DNA of 37,194 nucleotides, from the NCBI RefSeq assembly GCF_001590985.1, contig NZ_BCTX01000052.1:1-37194 (forward strand). Reading direction: 5' to 3'. Each line of letters opens with the position of its first letter. Within the stretch, counting starts at the first letter, position 1. The notes under the pieces were generated by a model, which was given only the letters and a program-made list of their open reading frames with translations, had not been told where the DNA came from and did no database searches. Positions 17,018 to 25,940 of this stretch are shown here, piece by piece. The position numbers and the translations under genes are program-made. The stretch comes from Novosphingobium naphthalenivorans NBRC 102051 (lineage in GTDB: Bacteria > Pseudomonadota > Alphaproteobacteria > Sphingomonadales > Sphingomonadaceae).

Positions 17018-18181
17018 ATGACGGCTTTGCCCCCAACCGATCCTGCACAGTCGCCTTTGCTGTGGCGCCGCACCGATCTTGCTGCGCTGGACCCCCGGTG
17101 TTGCGTGAGGGCGCCGGTTGTGGATCCGGGGCAGGTCGTGCGGGTCGAAGGCGGTATCGATGTCTGGGATGCCTGGCCGCTGGCACGGCCCTGTGGCCAT
17201 CCACTGCCCTGGCGCGGCGGGGAGTTCTGGTTCGCGCTTGCCGCTCCGGCGGGCGACGATCCGGAGGCGCGCCATCATGTCGCCCGCATCCACGGCTTCC
17301 ACCGCGTGGACGGGCGGTTCATCCATCTCGGGCCAGTCTTCACCGAAGGTTTCAGCCCCGGCAGCCGCGAGTGGTCGGGATCGGCGAAAGTCGAGGACGG
17401 GAAAGTTACGCTCCTCTTCACGGCGGCGGGCGCGCGCGGGGAAGACCGGGTTTCGTTTCGCCAGCGCATCTTCGAAAGCACCGCTCTGCTGGAAGGGGAC
17501 GACATGGCCTTTTCCGACTGGGCCGAACCGGCCGAGATCGTCCGCCCCCGCGATGGGCACTACATGGCAAGCCACGAGGCGAGCGGCCGCATCGGGCAGA
17601 TCAAGGCCTTTCGCGATCCCGCGACCTACCAGTGCGCTGCGGGCCGGGAATATCTGCTGTTCTCGGCCTCTTCCGCGGCGGATCAGGGCGATCACAATGG
17701 GGTGATCGGCTGTGCCGTGCGGGAAGCGGACGGCACTTTCCGCAAGCTGCCGCCGCTTGTCGATGCCTGCGGGACGACCAACGAGCTGGAGCGGCCGCAT
17801 ATCGTCGAACATGCGGGCCTGCTCTACTTGTTCTGGTCGACCCAGGCCGGTGTGTTCGCGCCCGGAATCGACGCGCCGACAGGCCTTTATGGCGCGGTTG
17901 CAAGCGCGGTCGAAGGGCCCTGGCGGCTGCTCAACGGTCATGGACTGGTGTTTGCCAATCCGGATGCCGAGCCGTTTCAAACCTATAGCTGGTGGGTCCT
18001 GCCCGATCTCACCGTTGCCGCCTTTGTCGATTACTGGGGGACCGGGAACCCGCAGGCCCGGGAAAAGCCCAGGGGACGCACCCATTTCGGCGGCACGTTC
18101 GCGCCGTTTCTCCGCCTGCGGCTGGATGGCAATACGGCATTTCTCGATAGCGGCCCGGCTGCGGTGCCTTTATCTTGTTGA
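17018..18181 (+). CDS. GH68 family sucrase/fructosyltransferase
   Basis: Cleaves sucrose through a covalent fructosyl-enzyme and gives glucose plus fructose or fructans. The 387-residue protein shows the GH68 catalytic triad: nucleophile Asp51 in VWDAWPL, stabiliser Asp200 in the RDP motif (FRDP), and acid/base Glu258 in ELERPHIV. EWSGSA at 118-123 is another family mark. No signal peptide is visible, as in Zymomonas GH68 enzymes, so it may work inside the cell on imported sucrose; export by an unusual route is the alternative. Hydrolase and levansucrase activity cannot be told apart by eye. No Shine-Dalgarno sequence precedes the ATG. It diverges from the MFS/lacI operon and has its own LacI-type operator. 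Confidence 0.9.
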   Translation: MTALPPTDPAQSPLLWRRTDLAALDPRCCVRAPVVDPGQVVRVEGGIDVWDAWPLARPCGHPLPWRGGEFWFALAAPAGDDPEARHHVARIHGFHRVDGRFIHLGPVFTEGFSPGSREWSGSAKVEDGKVTLLFTAAGARGEDRVSFRQRIFESTALLEGDDMAFSDWAEPAEIVRPRDGHYMASHEASGRIGQIKAFRDPATYQCAAGREYLLFSASSAADQGDHNGVIGCAVREADGTFRKLPPLVDACGTTNELERPHIVEHAGLLYLFWSTQAGVFAPGIDAPTGLYGAVASAVEGPWRLLNGHGLVFANPDAEPFQTYSWWVLPDLTVAAFVDYWGTGNPQAREKPRGRTHFGGTFAPFLRLRLDGNTAFLDSGPAAVPLSC

Positions 18182-18422
18182 ACAAATATTGCGCAGCAGA
18201 GGAATTGTGTTACATCGCTGTCCGGATCGTGCGCGCCAGTCAGCGCGGCTGATCGCAACCACCGTCGGGATATGTCGTTTTGATTCCTTTGTCTGCGCTT
18301 TGGGGGATACCTGTGAAGCTGCGGATGAGGGATCGTTCAGACAATCCCTGTAGTATGATCTGACCGGGCTGCGCCGCGGAAGAAAAGGCGCTGACGGGAA
18401 TGTGAGGGTCGCGGAGTAGGCA

Positions 18423-21400
18423 ATGAGTGCAGGTGAACTGATCTCCCGCCGGAAAAACCAGAGTTCCGGCAAGAGCTCCGGCAGGAAAAAGTCCGGAACT
18501 GGCCCGGCGGACACTCTGCAGGCCGCGATTGCGCGGCACATCCTGGGATCGCTGTTGTCCGGAGACGCTCCGCCCGAAGGCGCCTGGTCCGAAGAAGCGG
18601 CGCGCGCGCTGCTGGCGGCGGGCAAAGTGCGTAAGCCGGGCGAGCCGGTGATCGAACTCGATTCCGTCAGCGAGGAACGGCGCGTGCTGCGCATCGTGCT
18701 GATCAACGACGATATGCCGTTCCTGGTCGACTCGGTGGCCGCTGCGATTGCCGAAGCAGGGCTGGTGATCGACGTGCTGGCCCACCCGGTGCTTTCGGTC
18801 GAGCGCGATGCCAAAGGCACGCTGACGGCGATTCCGGATGGGCCTACCGCAGACAGCCAGCGCGAATCGATGATCTACATCGAGACGCCCCGCGTCGATG
18901 CCCGCCAGCGGCGCGAACTCATGCGTTCGATCGAGTCGACCCTGGCCGACGTGCGCTATGCCGTGGCGGACTGGCAGCGCATGGTGCAGGCGATGCGGGC
19001 CGATGCGGAGACCGTGGCGGACGAGGAAGGCGCGGCGCTGCTGCACTGGTTTGCCGATGGCATGATTACCCAGCTCGGGCACGTCACCCGCAAGCGGGAC
19101 GGCAGCCGGTCGCAGCGTCTGGGCATCTGCCGGCGCGGGACGCATGAATTGCTCTCCGATGCCAGCTATGCCCTGGCGTTCGAGGCTTTCGATGCCGAAC
19201 TGCCGGCAGGCACAGTGCGTGCGCCGATGGTGATCAAGGCCAACCAGATGGGCACGGTCCATCGCCGCGTGCCGATGGATCTGTTCCTGATTCCGGTGAT
19301 CGAAAAGGGCGTGCTCACGGCGCTCTCGGTCCATGCCGGCGTATGGGCCAGTGCGGCACTGGCCGCGCCGCCGGAGCGGGTCCCCCGGCTGCGCAGGCAG
19401 CTGGCCGACCTCGGGAAAAAGCTGGGTCTCGATCCCCTCAGCCACACCGGCAAGGCACTGGCCCACGCGCTGACGAGCCTGCCGCACGATCTGGTGATGG
19501 GGCTGGGCACGGACGAAGTCGAACGGCTGGCAACGACGATGATCGGTCTGGTCGACCGTCCGCGTCCGCGGCTGCTGGTCGCCCGGGCTCCGCTGATGCG
19601 GCACCTTTTCGCGTTCGTCTGGCTGCCGCGGGACATGGTATCCACCGAAATGCGCAAGCGCATCCAGGCCATGGTGGAAGCCGCGGCGCAGGCGCCGACG
19701 CTCGACTGGAGCCTGCAGGTCGAGGCGGGCAACCTCGCAATGCTGCGCTTCACCATGGACATTCGCGAAGGCGTGCACGAGCCGGACGAGGCGGAACTCG
19801 ACCATCGTCTGCAGGTCATGCTGCGGGGGTGGCCCGAAGCGGTCGAGGCCGCTCTGGCGCAGACGCTGGAGCCGGCCCGCGCGGCCGCGGTCGCGGCGCG
19901 CTATGCGGAAGCGTTCCCGCTCGCCTATCGCAGCGATTATGGCCCGGCCGAAGCCGCTATCGATATCGGCCACATGCGCAAGATCGTGGTCGGCGAAGCG
20001 GCCGATGCCGGGCACGTGCAGGCGCATCGCGATGCGCGGCTCTATGCCCATGACAGCGATCAGGCAGGCCGCCTGCGGCTCAAGATCTATGAGGCGCACG
20101 GCAGCCTTCCGCTGTCCGACGCGGTTCCGGCGCTGGAGAATTTCGGGTTCCGCGTGCTGGAGGAAATGCCGACTTCGCTCGAAGGCGGGCGCATCGGCAC
20201 CATTCATGACTTTACGCTGGCGCTGCCGGCCGGTCAGGATGCGGGCCAGGTGCTGCGCCTAGCCCCGATGATCGAGGATGCCCTGTGCGGCGTGCTCAAC
20301 GGCACCAGCGAAAACGACGCGTTCAACCGGCTGGTTCCGGGGCTTGGCCTGTCCAAGCGCGAGGCGAACTGGCTGCGCGCCTGGTTCCGCTATCTGCGGC
20401 AGGCGGGCCTGCATTACGGCATCGTCACGGTGGTCGATGCCCTGCAGGGCGCGCCGGCCGTGACGCTCGGTCTTGTCGACCTGTTCCGCGCCCTTCACGA
20501 TCCCGCTTTCGCCAAGGACCGCGCCGATGCGCAAGTGAAGGCCGAGGAGGCGATCCGCGCCGGGCTTGCGGGCGTGAGCGCGATCAACGACGATCGCCTG
20601 CTGCGCGCCTATCGCGATCTGGTGGAAGCAATGCTGCGCACCAATGCCTTTGCTCCGGCAGGGCAGATCGCGCTGGCCTTCAAGTTCGATTCCGCGAAAG
20701 TGCCGGGCCTGCCCAAGCCGCTGCCCTGGCGCGAAATCTTCGTCTATTCGCGCCGCGTCGAAGGCATCCACTTGCGCGCCGGGCCGATTGCGCGCGGCGG
20801 GTTGCGCTGGTCCGACCGGCGCGACGATTACCGCACCGAGATCCTGGGCCTGATGAAGGCGCAGCGCGTCAAGAATGCCGTGATCGTGCCGACCGGGGCC
20901 AAGGGCGGTTTCTATCCCAAGCAGTTGCCCGATCCTGCGCAGGACCGCGCGGGCTGGGCGGCCGAGGGGCAGGCTTCCTACGAGATTTTCGTCGATACGC
21001 TGCTGTCGATCACGGACAATATCGCCGGCGGCAAAGTCGTGCATCCGGCCGATGTGGTGGTGCACGATGGCGATGATCCCTACTTCGTCGTCGCAGCCGA
21101 CAAGGGCACGGCCCGCTTTTCCGACGTGGCCAACGGTATTGCCGCCGAGCGGGATTTCTGGCTCGACGATGCTTTCGCCAGCGGCGGCTCCAATGGCTAT
21201 GACCACAAGGCCATGGGCATCACCGCGCGCGGCGCCTGGGTCTCGGTCCAGCGCCACTTCCTCGAACTGGGGGTCGACGTGCAGACCGATCCGGTCCGGG
21301 TGGCGGGCTGCGGCGACATGTCGGGCGACGTGTTCGGCAATGGTATGCTGCTCTCGCAGGCGATCCGGCTGGTGGCCGCTTTCGATCACCGCCATATCTT

Positions 21401-23201
21401 CATCGACCCCGATCCCGATCCGGCGAAAAGCTGGGCCGAGCGCAAGCGCATGTTCGCGCTGACGCATTCGAGCTGGGATGACTATGACAAGGCACTGATT
21501 TCCCAGGGCGGCGGGGTGTTCCCGCGCACTCTGAAATCGATCCCGCTTTCGCTGGAAATGCGCAAGACGCTGGGCATCGACGCGCCCGCGATCGATCCGG
21601 ACTCGCTGATCTCGGCGATCCTGCGCGCGCCGGTCGATCTGCTGTGGTTCGGCGGTATCGGCACCTATGTGAAGGCATCGGACGAAAACAACGCCACGGT
21701 CGGCGACCCCACCAACGACGCCTTGCGTGTCAGCGCGAACGAAGTGCGCGCCAAAGTCATCGGCGAGGGTGCGAATCTGGGCGTGACGCAGGCCGGGCGC
21801 ATCGAGTTTTCGCAGAAAGGCGGCAATGGGCTGGGCGGCCGCATCAATGCCGACTTCATCGACAATTCGGCGGGCGTCGACTGCTCGGACAACGAGGTCA
21901 ATATCAAGATCGCGCTGGCCGCGGCCCGCCGCGCCGGCAAGCTTTCGGAGAAGAAGCGCGTCGAACTGCTGCGCGCGATGACCGACGAGGTTGCCGCGCT
22001 GGTGCTGGAGGATAACCGTCTTCAGGCACTGGCGCTGTCGATCGCCGAGCGGGGCGGGGCGGAAGCCATGCCTTCGCATGTCCGGCTGATCGAGATGATG
22101 GAAGAAGGCGGCCATCTCGACCGCCGCACCGAAGGCCTTGCCGAGAATGAAGCGCTTGCGCGCCGGGCGCAGGACGGCCGCGGGCTGACCCGGCCGGAAC
22201 TGGCGGTGCTGCTCTCAAGCAGCAAGCTGCTGATGCAGGACGCGATCGAGCGGAGCGACTTGCCCGCCGATCCGGGGCTGGTGGAAATGCTGCTGGAGGC
22301 CTTTCCGCGCCCGATGCAGGAAAAGTTCGCCCGCTTCATCAAGGAGCACCGGCTGGCGCGCGAGATCGTGGCGACCAAGCTGGCCAACCGCATCGTCAAC
22401 CGTCTGGGCATCGTTCATCCCTTCGAATTGATGGAAGAGGAAGGCGCGAGCCTGGCGCAGGTCGCGGCTGCATTCTCGCTGGCGGAGCGGCTGTTCGGCC
22501 TCGATGCGCTGTGGCAGCGGCTGGAAACGGCGCCGATGCCGGAGCCTGCGCGCGTTACTTTGTTCGACAGGGTGGCAGCGGCCGTGCGCGGCCACATGGC
22601 CGATCTGCTCCGCGCAGGCGCGGGGCGGACCGCGCCGGGCGCGCTGATGGCGCGCTTGCAGCACGGCATTGCCGAGCTGTCCACCAATACCGTCGACCTG
22701 CTGGGCGAGCGGACGCTGGCCCATTCCTACCAGCATCGCGAGATGCTGCAGGAGATGGGCGTGCCCGAGGCCGTGGCGGCGGAGGTGGTGTCTCTGTTCG
22801 ATCTCGACGGTGCAGTGGGCATTGCCGAACTGGCCGCCGATACCGGGATCGGCCCGCGCGAACTGGTGGCGGTCTTTACTCGCATCGGCACGGGGCTCGG
22901 CCTCGACTGGGCGCAGGCGAATGCCACGACGATGAACCCGTCCGATCCCTGGGAACGGCTGCTGGTGGCGGGGCTCGCCCGCGATTTCCAGCAGATGCGG
23001 CTGGACTTCCTCAAACGCCTTGCCGGAACCCGGCAGGGCCGCAAGGACCCGCTCGCCGCTGCCGAGGAATGGGACAAGGTGCATCTGGCTGCAGTGCAGG
23101 CCTTCCGCGCGATGGTGCACCGCGCCGAGCACGCGGTCACGGTCACGCCCGCCATGCTGGCCCAGATCGCCAGTCAGGCGCGCAACCTGCTGGGGCGGTA
23201 A
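18423..23201 (+). CDS. gdhB: NAD-specific glutamate dehydrogenase, large (GDH180) type
   Basis: Oxidatively deaminates glutamate to 2-oxoglutarate and ammonia with NAD, linking amino-acid catabolism to the TCA cycle. At 1592 residues it is the full length of the ~180 kDa bacterial class (as GdhZ of Caulobacter). About residues 1-700 are regulatory, ACT-like regions; the catalytic core follows, with GGLRWSDRRDDYRTE, the lysine-bearing VPTGAKGGFYPKQ (Lys827) and the dinucleotide-binding VAGCGDMSGDVFGN around 960-972, then IGEGANLGVTQ and FIDNSAGVDCSDNEVN. The C-terminal third is helical. The start is the ATG at 18423, preceded by GAGTAGGCA. It stands alone, with a 241-base upstream gap and a hairpin after its stop. 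Confidence 0.95.
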   Translation: MSAGELISRRKNQSSGKSSGRKKSGTGPADTLQAAIARHILGSLLSGDAPPEGAWSEEAARALLAAGKVRKPGEPVIELDSVSEERRVLRIVLINDDMPFLVDSVAAAIAEAGLVIDVLAHPVLSVERDAKGTLTAIPDGPTADSQRESMIYIETPRVDARQRRELMRSIESTLADVRYAVADWQRMVQAMRADAETVADEEGAALLHWFADGMITQLGHVTRKRDGSRSQRLGICRRGTHELLSDASYALAFEAFDAELPAGTVRAPMVIKANQMGTVHRRVPMDLFLIPVIEKGVLTALSVHAGVWASAALAAPPERVPRLRRQLADLGKKLGLDPLSHTGKALAHALTSLPHDLVMGLGTDEVERLATTMIGLVDRPRPRLLVARAPLMRHLFAFVWLPRDMVSTEMRKRIQAMVEAAAQAPTLDWSLQVEAGNLAMLRFTMDIREGVHEPDEAELDHRLQVMLRGWPEAVEAALAQTLEPARAAAVAARYAEAFPLAYRSDYGPAEAAIDIGHMRKIVVGEAADAGHVQAHRDARLYAHDSDQAGRLRLKIYEAHGSLPLSDAVPALENFGFRVLEEMPTSLEGGRIGTIHDFTLALPAGQDAGQVLRLAPMIEDALCGVLNGTSENDAFNRLVPGLGLSKREANWLRAWFRYLRQAGLHYGIVTVVDALQGAPAVTLGLVDLFRALHDPAFAKDRADAQVKAEEAIRAGLAGVSAINDDRLLRAYRDLVEAMLRTNAFAPAGQIALAFKFDSAKVPGLPKPLPWREIFVYSRRVEGIHLRAGPIARGGLRWSDRRDDYRTEILGLMKAQRVKNAVIVPTGAKGGFYPKQLPDPAQDRAGWAAEGQASYEIFVDTLLSITDNIAGGKVVHPADVVVHDGDDPYFVVAADKGTARFSDVANGIAAERDFWLDDAFASGGSNGYDHKAMGITARGAWVSVQRHFLELGVDVQTDPVRVAGCGDMSGDVFGNGMLLSQAIRLVAAFDHRHIFIDPDPDPAKSWAERKRMFALTHSSWDDYDKALISQGGGVFPRTLKSIPLSLEMRKTLGIDAPAIDPDSLISAILRAPVDLLWFGGIGTYVKASDENNATVGDPTNDALRVSANEVRAKVIGEGANLGVTQAGRIEFSQKGGNGLGGRINADFIDNSAGVDCSDNEVNIKIALAAARRAGKLSEKKRVELLRAMTDEVAALVLEDNRLQALALSIAERGGAEAMPSHVRLIEMMEEGGHLDRRTEGLAENEALARRAQDGRGLTRPELAVLLSSSKLLMQDAIERSDLPADPGLVEMLLEAFPRPMQEKFARFIKEHRLAREIVATKLANRIVNRLGIVHPFELMEEEGASLAQVAAAFSLAERLFGLDALWQRLETAPMPEPARVTLFDRVAAAVRGHMADLLRAGAGRTAPGALMARLQHGIAELSTNTVDLLGERTLAHSYQHREMLQEMGVPEAVAAEVVSLFDLDGAVGIAELAADTGIGPRELVAVFTRIGTGLGLDWAQANATTMNPSDPWERLLVAGLARDFQQMRLDFLKRLAGTRQGRKDPLAAAEEWDKVHLAAVQAFRAMVHRAEHAVTVTPAMLAQIASQARNLLGR

Positions 23202-23217
23202 GTCGCGGATATACCAA

Positions 23218-23244
23218 TCCTCCCCGAGGCAAGCTCGGGGAGGA
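23218..23244. terminator. Hairpin between convergent gdh and lrp genes
   Basis: An 11-base-pair perfect stem (23218-23228 with 23234-23244) and a 5-base loop lie in the 48-base gap between two convergent stops. It lacks a clear T-tract on either side, but its position suits a shared bidirectional terminator. Confidence 0.6.
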
Positions 23245-23249
23245 GTATT

Positions 23250-23705
23250 CTACTCCAGCGGCAGCGCGCGGGCGTCCTTGATCGTCTCCAGCACGATGAT
23301 CGACTTCACATCGCGCACGCCGGGGATGCGGACCAGCGACTTGAGCGTGATCTGCGAAAGATGCTCGACGTCGCGCGCGATCACGTGGACGAGATAGTCC
23401 ATGTCGCCCGTCACCGCATGGCAGGCGATCACATAGGCATTGTCCTGGATCGCCTGCTCGAAGCGCGAGATATTGGCGTCGCTGTGCCCGTCGAGGTTGA
23501 TCAGCACATAAGCATCGAGTTCGAAGCCCAGCCGCCGCGCGTCCAGCAGCGGCTGATAGCCCTGGATTACCCCGTCATCCTCCAGCCGCTTGATCCGGCG
23601 GCTGACCGGAGTGGCGGAAAGCGCCGTGCGCTCGGCGATCTGGGCGACGGGCATTCGCGCGTCTTCCTGCAGGGCGTGGATGATCTTGCGGTCGAATTCG
23701 TCCAT
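23250..23705 (-). CDS. Lrp/AsnC family transcriptional regulator
   Basis: A feast/famine regulator of 151 residues. The N-terminal helix-turn-helix spans about 2-50 (DEFDRKIIHALQEDAR, then ALSATPVSRRIKRLEDDGVI), and the C-terminal RAM domain for effector binding and oligomerisation follows (CHAVTGDMDYLVHVIARD, VRIPGVRDVKSIIVLETIKD). It is divergent from phenylalanine hydroxylase across a 112-base gap, the classic layout for a local Lrp controlling an amino-acid catabolic operon, so phenylalanine or tyrosine is a plausible effector (inference). The ATG at 23705 is used; a GTG at 23711 is the alternative. Confidence 0.9.
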   Translation of the reverse strand: MDEFDRKIIHALQEDARMPVAQIAERTALSATPVSRRIKRLEDDGVIQGYQPLLDARRLGFELDAYVLINLDGHSDANISRFEQAIQDNAYVIACHAVTGDMDYLVHVIARDVEHLSQITLKSLVRIPGVRDVKSIIVLETIKDARALPLE

Positions 23706-23761
23706 CGGCACGGATCACCTTCATAGTGGTTCTGGATTGGTGGAATCCTCTAATATCACAG

Positions 23762-23793
23762 CTTCATGATAGGATAAACGCACGATAATGAAG
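23762..23793. promoter_or_regulatory. Possible Lrp site upstream of phhA
   Basis: CTTCAT at 23762-23767 and ATGAAG at 23788-23793 form inverted half-sites 20 bases apart in the AT-rich gap between lrp and phhA. A further imperfect palindrome, GTGG...CCAC, sits just before the phhA start codon. Lrp-type proteins bind such spaced, AT-rich sites, but no consensus can be asserted here. Confidence 0.35.
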
Positions 23794-23817
23794 TGAAAGG
23801 CGTGGTATTATCCCACC

Positions 23818-24681
23818 ATGAAGACGCCGCGCACGCATACGAGCAACAGCGGTCTTCGGGGAGAGTACCAGGCCGCCGCCGCTGACTACACGGTCGCGCA
23901 GGACTGGCATGTCTATTCCCCGGAGATGCACGCGCGCTGGCGGCATTTGTATGCCCGCCAGTCGGCGCTGGTGGAGCGTTATGCCTGCCGTTCGTTCCGC
24001 GAGGGGCTGGCTCGGCTCGACTGCGCGGGCGGCATTCCCCGCTTCGAGCACGCCAATGCCGCGCTTGGCGGGGCGACGGGCTGGCGGCTGGTCGCGGTGC
24101 CGGGCTTCATTCCCGACGATGTGTTCTTCGATCACCTCGCCCACCGGCGCTTTCCGGTCACGCGCTGGCTGCGCGAGGAGCATGAGCTCGACTATCTCGT
24201 CGAGCCCGACGTGTTCCACGATTTCTTCGGCCATGTGCCGATGCTGTTCGATCCGGCGATTGCCGATTTTCTCGAACTCTACGGCAAGGCCGGGGCGCGG
24301 GCCATGGCGATGGGCGCGCTGGAGATGCTGGCGCGCATCTACTGGTACACGATCGAGTTCGGGCTGGTGCGCGAGCAGGGCGGCCTGAAAGTCTTCGGCG
24401 CCGGGATCATCTCGTCCGCGAGCGAGACCATCTATGCGATCGACGATCCGCAAGTGCTGCGCCTGCCGTTCGATCCGGTGCGGATCATGCGCACCGGATA
24501 CAGGATCGACAGCTTCCAGAAGACCTATTTCGTGCTCGAAAGCCTGCCGCAGCTGATCGGCGGGCTGGTCGGCCTCGACTTCGGACCGATCTACGAAACT
24601 TGGCGCCACGCACCCGCTCTGCCCGCCGGCGAATGCCTGCCGGGTGAAACTCCCATTCCCGTTCACGGAGCCTGCGCATGA
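23818..24681 (+). CDS. phhA: Phenylalanine 4-monooxygenase
   Basis: Hydroxylates phenylalanine to tyrosine using O2 and a tetrahydropterin. The 287-residue protein has the iron site of aromatic amino-acid hydroxylases: His134 and His139 in DVFHDFFGHVP, and Glu180 in IYWYTIEFGL, with spacing like the Chromobacterium enzyme. EEHELDYLVEPD and GAGIISSASE are also family marks. There is no N-terminal regulatory domain, as usual in bacteria. No clear Shine-Dalgarno is seen directly before the ATG. It overlaps hpd by 4 bases, so both are co-translated, feeding tyrosine (after transamination by an enzyme not in this window) to HPPD. A pterin recycling gene (phhB) is not seen nearby. Confidence 0.95.
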   Translation: MKTPRTHTSNSGLRGEYQAAAADYTVAQDWHVYSPEMHARWRHLYARQSALVERYACRSFREGLARLDCAGGIPRFEHANAALGGATGWRLVAVPGFIPDDVFFDHLAHRRFPVTRWLREEHELDYLVEPDVFHDFFGHVPMLFDPAIADFLELYGKAGARAMAMGALEMLARIYWYTIEFGLVREQGGLKVFGAGIISSASETIYAIDDPQVLRLPFDPVRIMRTGYRIDSFQKTYFVLESLPQLIGGLVGLDFGPIYETWRHAPALPAGECLPGETPIPVHGACA

Positions 24682-25808
24682 CCGACTTGTCCGAAAACCC
24701 CATTGGCCCAAACCCGATCGGATTGGACGGCTTCGAGTTCGTCGAATTCTCCGCGCCCGAAAAAGGCGTGCTGGAGCCGGTGTTCGCAGCCATGGGCTTC
24801 ACGAAGATCGCGCGCCATCGCTCGAAGCAGGTGGAGCTGTGGCGGCAGGGGCAGATCAATTTTATCACCAATTACGAGCCGCACAGCCCGGCGTGGTTCT
24901 TCAGCCGCGAGCACGGCCCTTCGGCCTGCGGCATGGGCTTTCGCGTGCGCGATGCCCGCGCGGCCTATGCCGAGCTGCTGGCGCGTTCGGCGGAGCCGGT
25001 GCAAGTCGAGACCGGGCCGATGGAACTGCGCCTGCCGGGGATCCGCGGTATCGGCAATTCGATCATCTACCTGATCGACCGCTACGAGCGGAACGGAGAT
25101 GGCACTCTGTCGATCTACGACATCGACTTCGAATATCTGCCCGGCGTTGAGAAGCACCCGGTGGGCGCGGGCCTCGACCTCATCGATCACCTGACGCACA
25201 ATGTCTATGGCGGCCGCATGGCCTATTGGGCGGACTATTACGAGAAGCTCTTCAACTTCCGCGAGATCCGCTATTTCGACATCAAGGGCGAATATACCGG
25301 CCTCACGTCCAAGGCGCTGACCGCGCCGGACGGCAAGATCCGCATTCCGCTCAACGAGGAAGGGGAAGGTGGCAAAGGCCAGATCGAGGAGTTCCTGCGC
25401 CAGTTCAACGGTGAGGGCATCCAGCACATCGCGCTCATCACTGGCGATCTCGTCGCAACCTGGGACCGCCTGCACAAGCTGGGCGTGCCGTTCATGACGG
25501 CGCCGCCCGAGACCTATTACGAGATGCTGGACGAGCGCCTGCCGGGGCATGGCCAGCCGGTCGATGCCCTGAAGGCGCGCGGCATCCTGCTCGACGGCAC
25601 CACGGAAGGCGGCCCCGATGGATCCAGAAGACCGCGCCTGCTGCTGCAGATCTTCGCCGAGGCGCAAGTCGGCCCGGTGTTCTTCGAATTCATCGAACGG
25701 CAGGGCGACGACGGCTTCGGCGAAGGCAATTTCAAGGCGCTGTTCGAATCGATGGAGCGCGATCAGGTGCGTCGTGGCGTGCTGAAAGTGGAAGAGCCGG
25801 CCGGATAG
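24678..25808 (+). CDS. hpd: 4-hydroxyphenylpyruvate dioxygenase
   Basis: Converts 4-hydroxyphenylpyruvate to homogentisate with O2, using Fe(II). The 376-residue protein has two VOC-type domains; the C-terminal one carries the iron ligands His171 (LIDHLTHNV), His250 (GIQHIALIT) and Glu337 (VFFEFIER), and ends in DDGFGEGNFKALFESMERDQ, which closes the active site. The start overlaps the phhA stop as ATGA. A hairpin repeat follows the stop before the VOC gene. The N-terminus has a short repeat, NPIGPNPIG, before the conserved fold. Confidence 0.96.
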   Translation: MTDLSENPIGPNPIGLDGFEFVEFSAPEKGVLEPVFAAMGFTKIARHRSKQVELWRQGQINFITNYEPHSPAWFFSREHGPSACGMGFRVRDARAAYAELLARSAEPVQVETGPMELRLPGIRGIGNSIIYLIDRYERNGDGTLSIYDIDFEYLPGVEKHPVGAGLDLIDHLTHNVYGGRMAYWADYYEKLFNFREIRYFDIKGEYTGLTSKALTAPDGKIRIPLNEEGEGGKGQIEEFLRQFNGEGIQHIALITGDLVATWDRLHKLGVPFMTAPPETYYEMLDERLPGHGQPVDALKARGILLDGTTEGGPDGSRRPRLLLQIFAEAQVGPVFFEFIERQGDDGFGEGNFKALFESMERDQVRRGVLKVEEPAG

Positions 25809-25830
25809 GGCGCGCCTTTTCCTCCTCCGG

Positions 25831-25892
25831 CAAGCTCAGGATGAGCGGAGGTTGATGAAAGGCCGGACTTTTCTCCGCTCATGCCGAGCTTG
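25831..25892. repeat. Inverted repeat inside the tyrosine operon
   Basis: A 20-base arm at 25831-25850 pairs with 25873-25892 with two mismatches, loop 22 bases. The CAAGCTCAGGATGAGCGG pattern belongs to a repeat type common between genes in alphaproteobacteria. Standing between hpd and the VOC gene, it could lower or stabilise downstream mRNA. Confidence 0.75.
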
Positions 25893-25940
25893 TCGAAGCA
25901 TGAGCGGCGCGCCACGTTCGGGATAAATGGGAGAAACAGG

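Noticed and set aside
17018..18181. GH68 protein as a GH32 invertase
   Set aside because: VWDAWPL, EWSGSA, RDP and ELERPH are the GH68 versions of the motifs; GH32 proteins have a WMNDPNG-type nucleophile motif, which is absent.
18182..18422. Riboswitch-like leader upstream of the glutamate dehydrogenase gene
   Set aside because: A short GGGAT/ATCCC hairpin and a TATGAT box are present, but no known riboswitch core could be recognised.
18240..22115. Long antisense frames opposite the glutamate dehydrogenase gene
   Set aside because: They lie opposite a clear 1592-residue enzyme and show no recognisable protein features.
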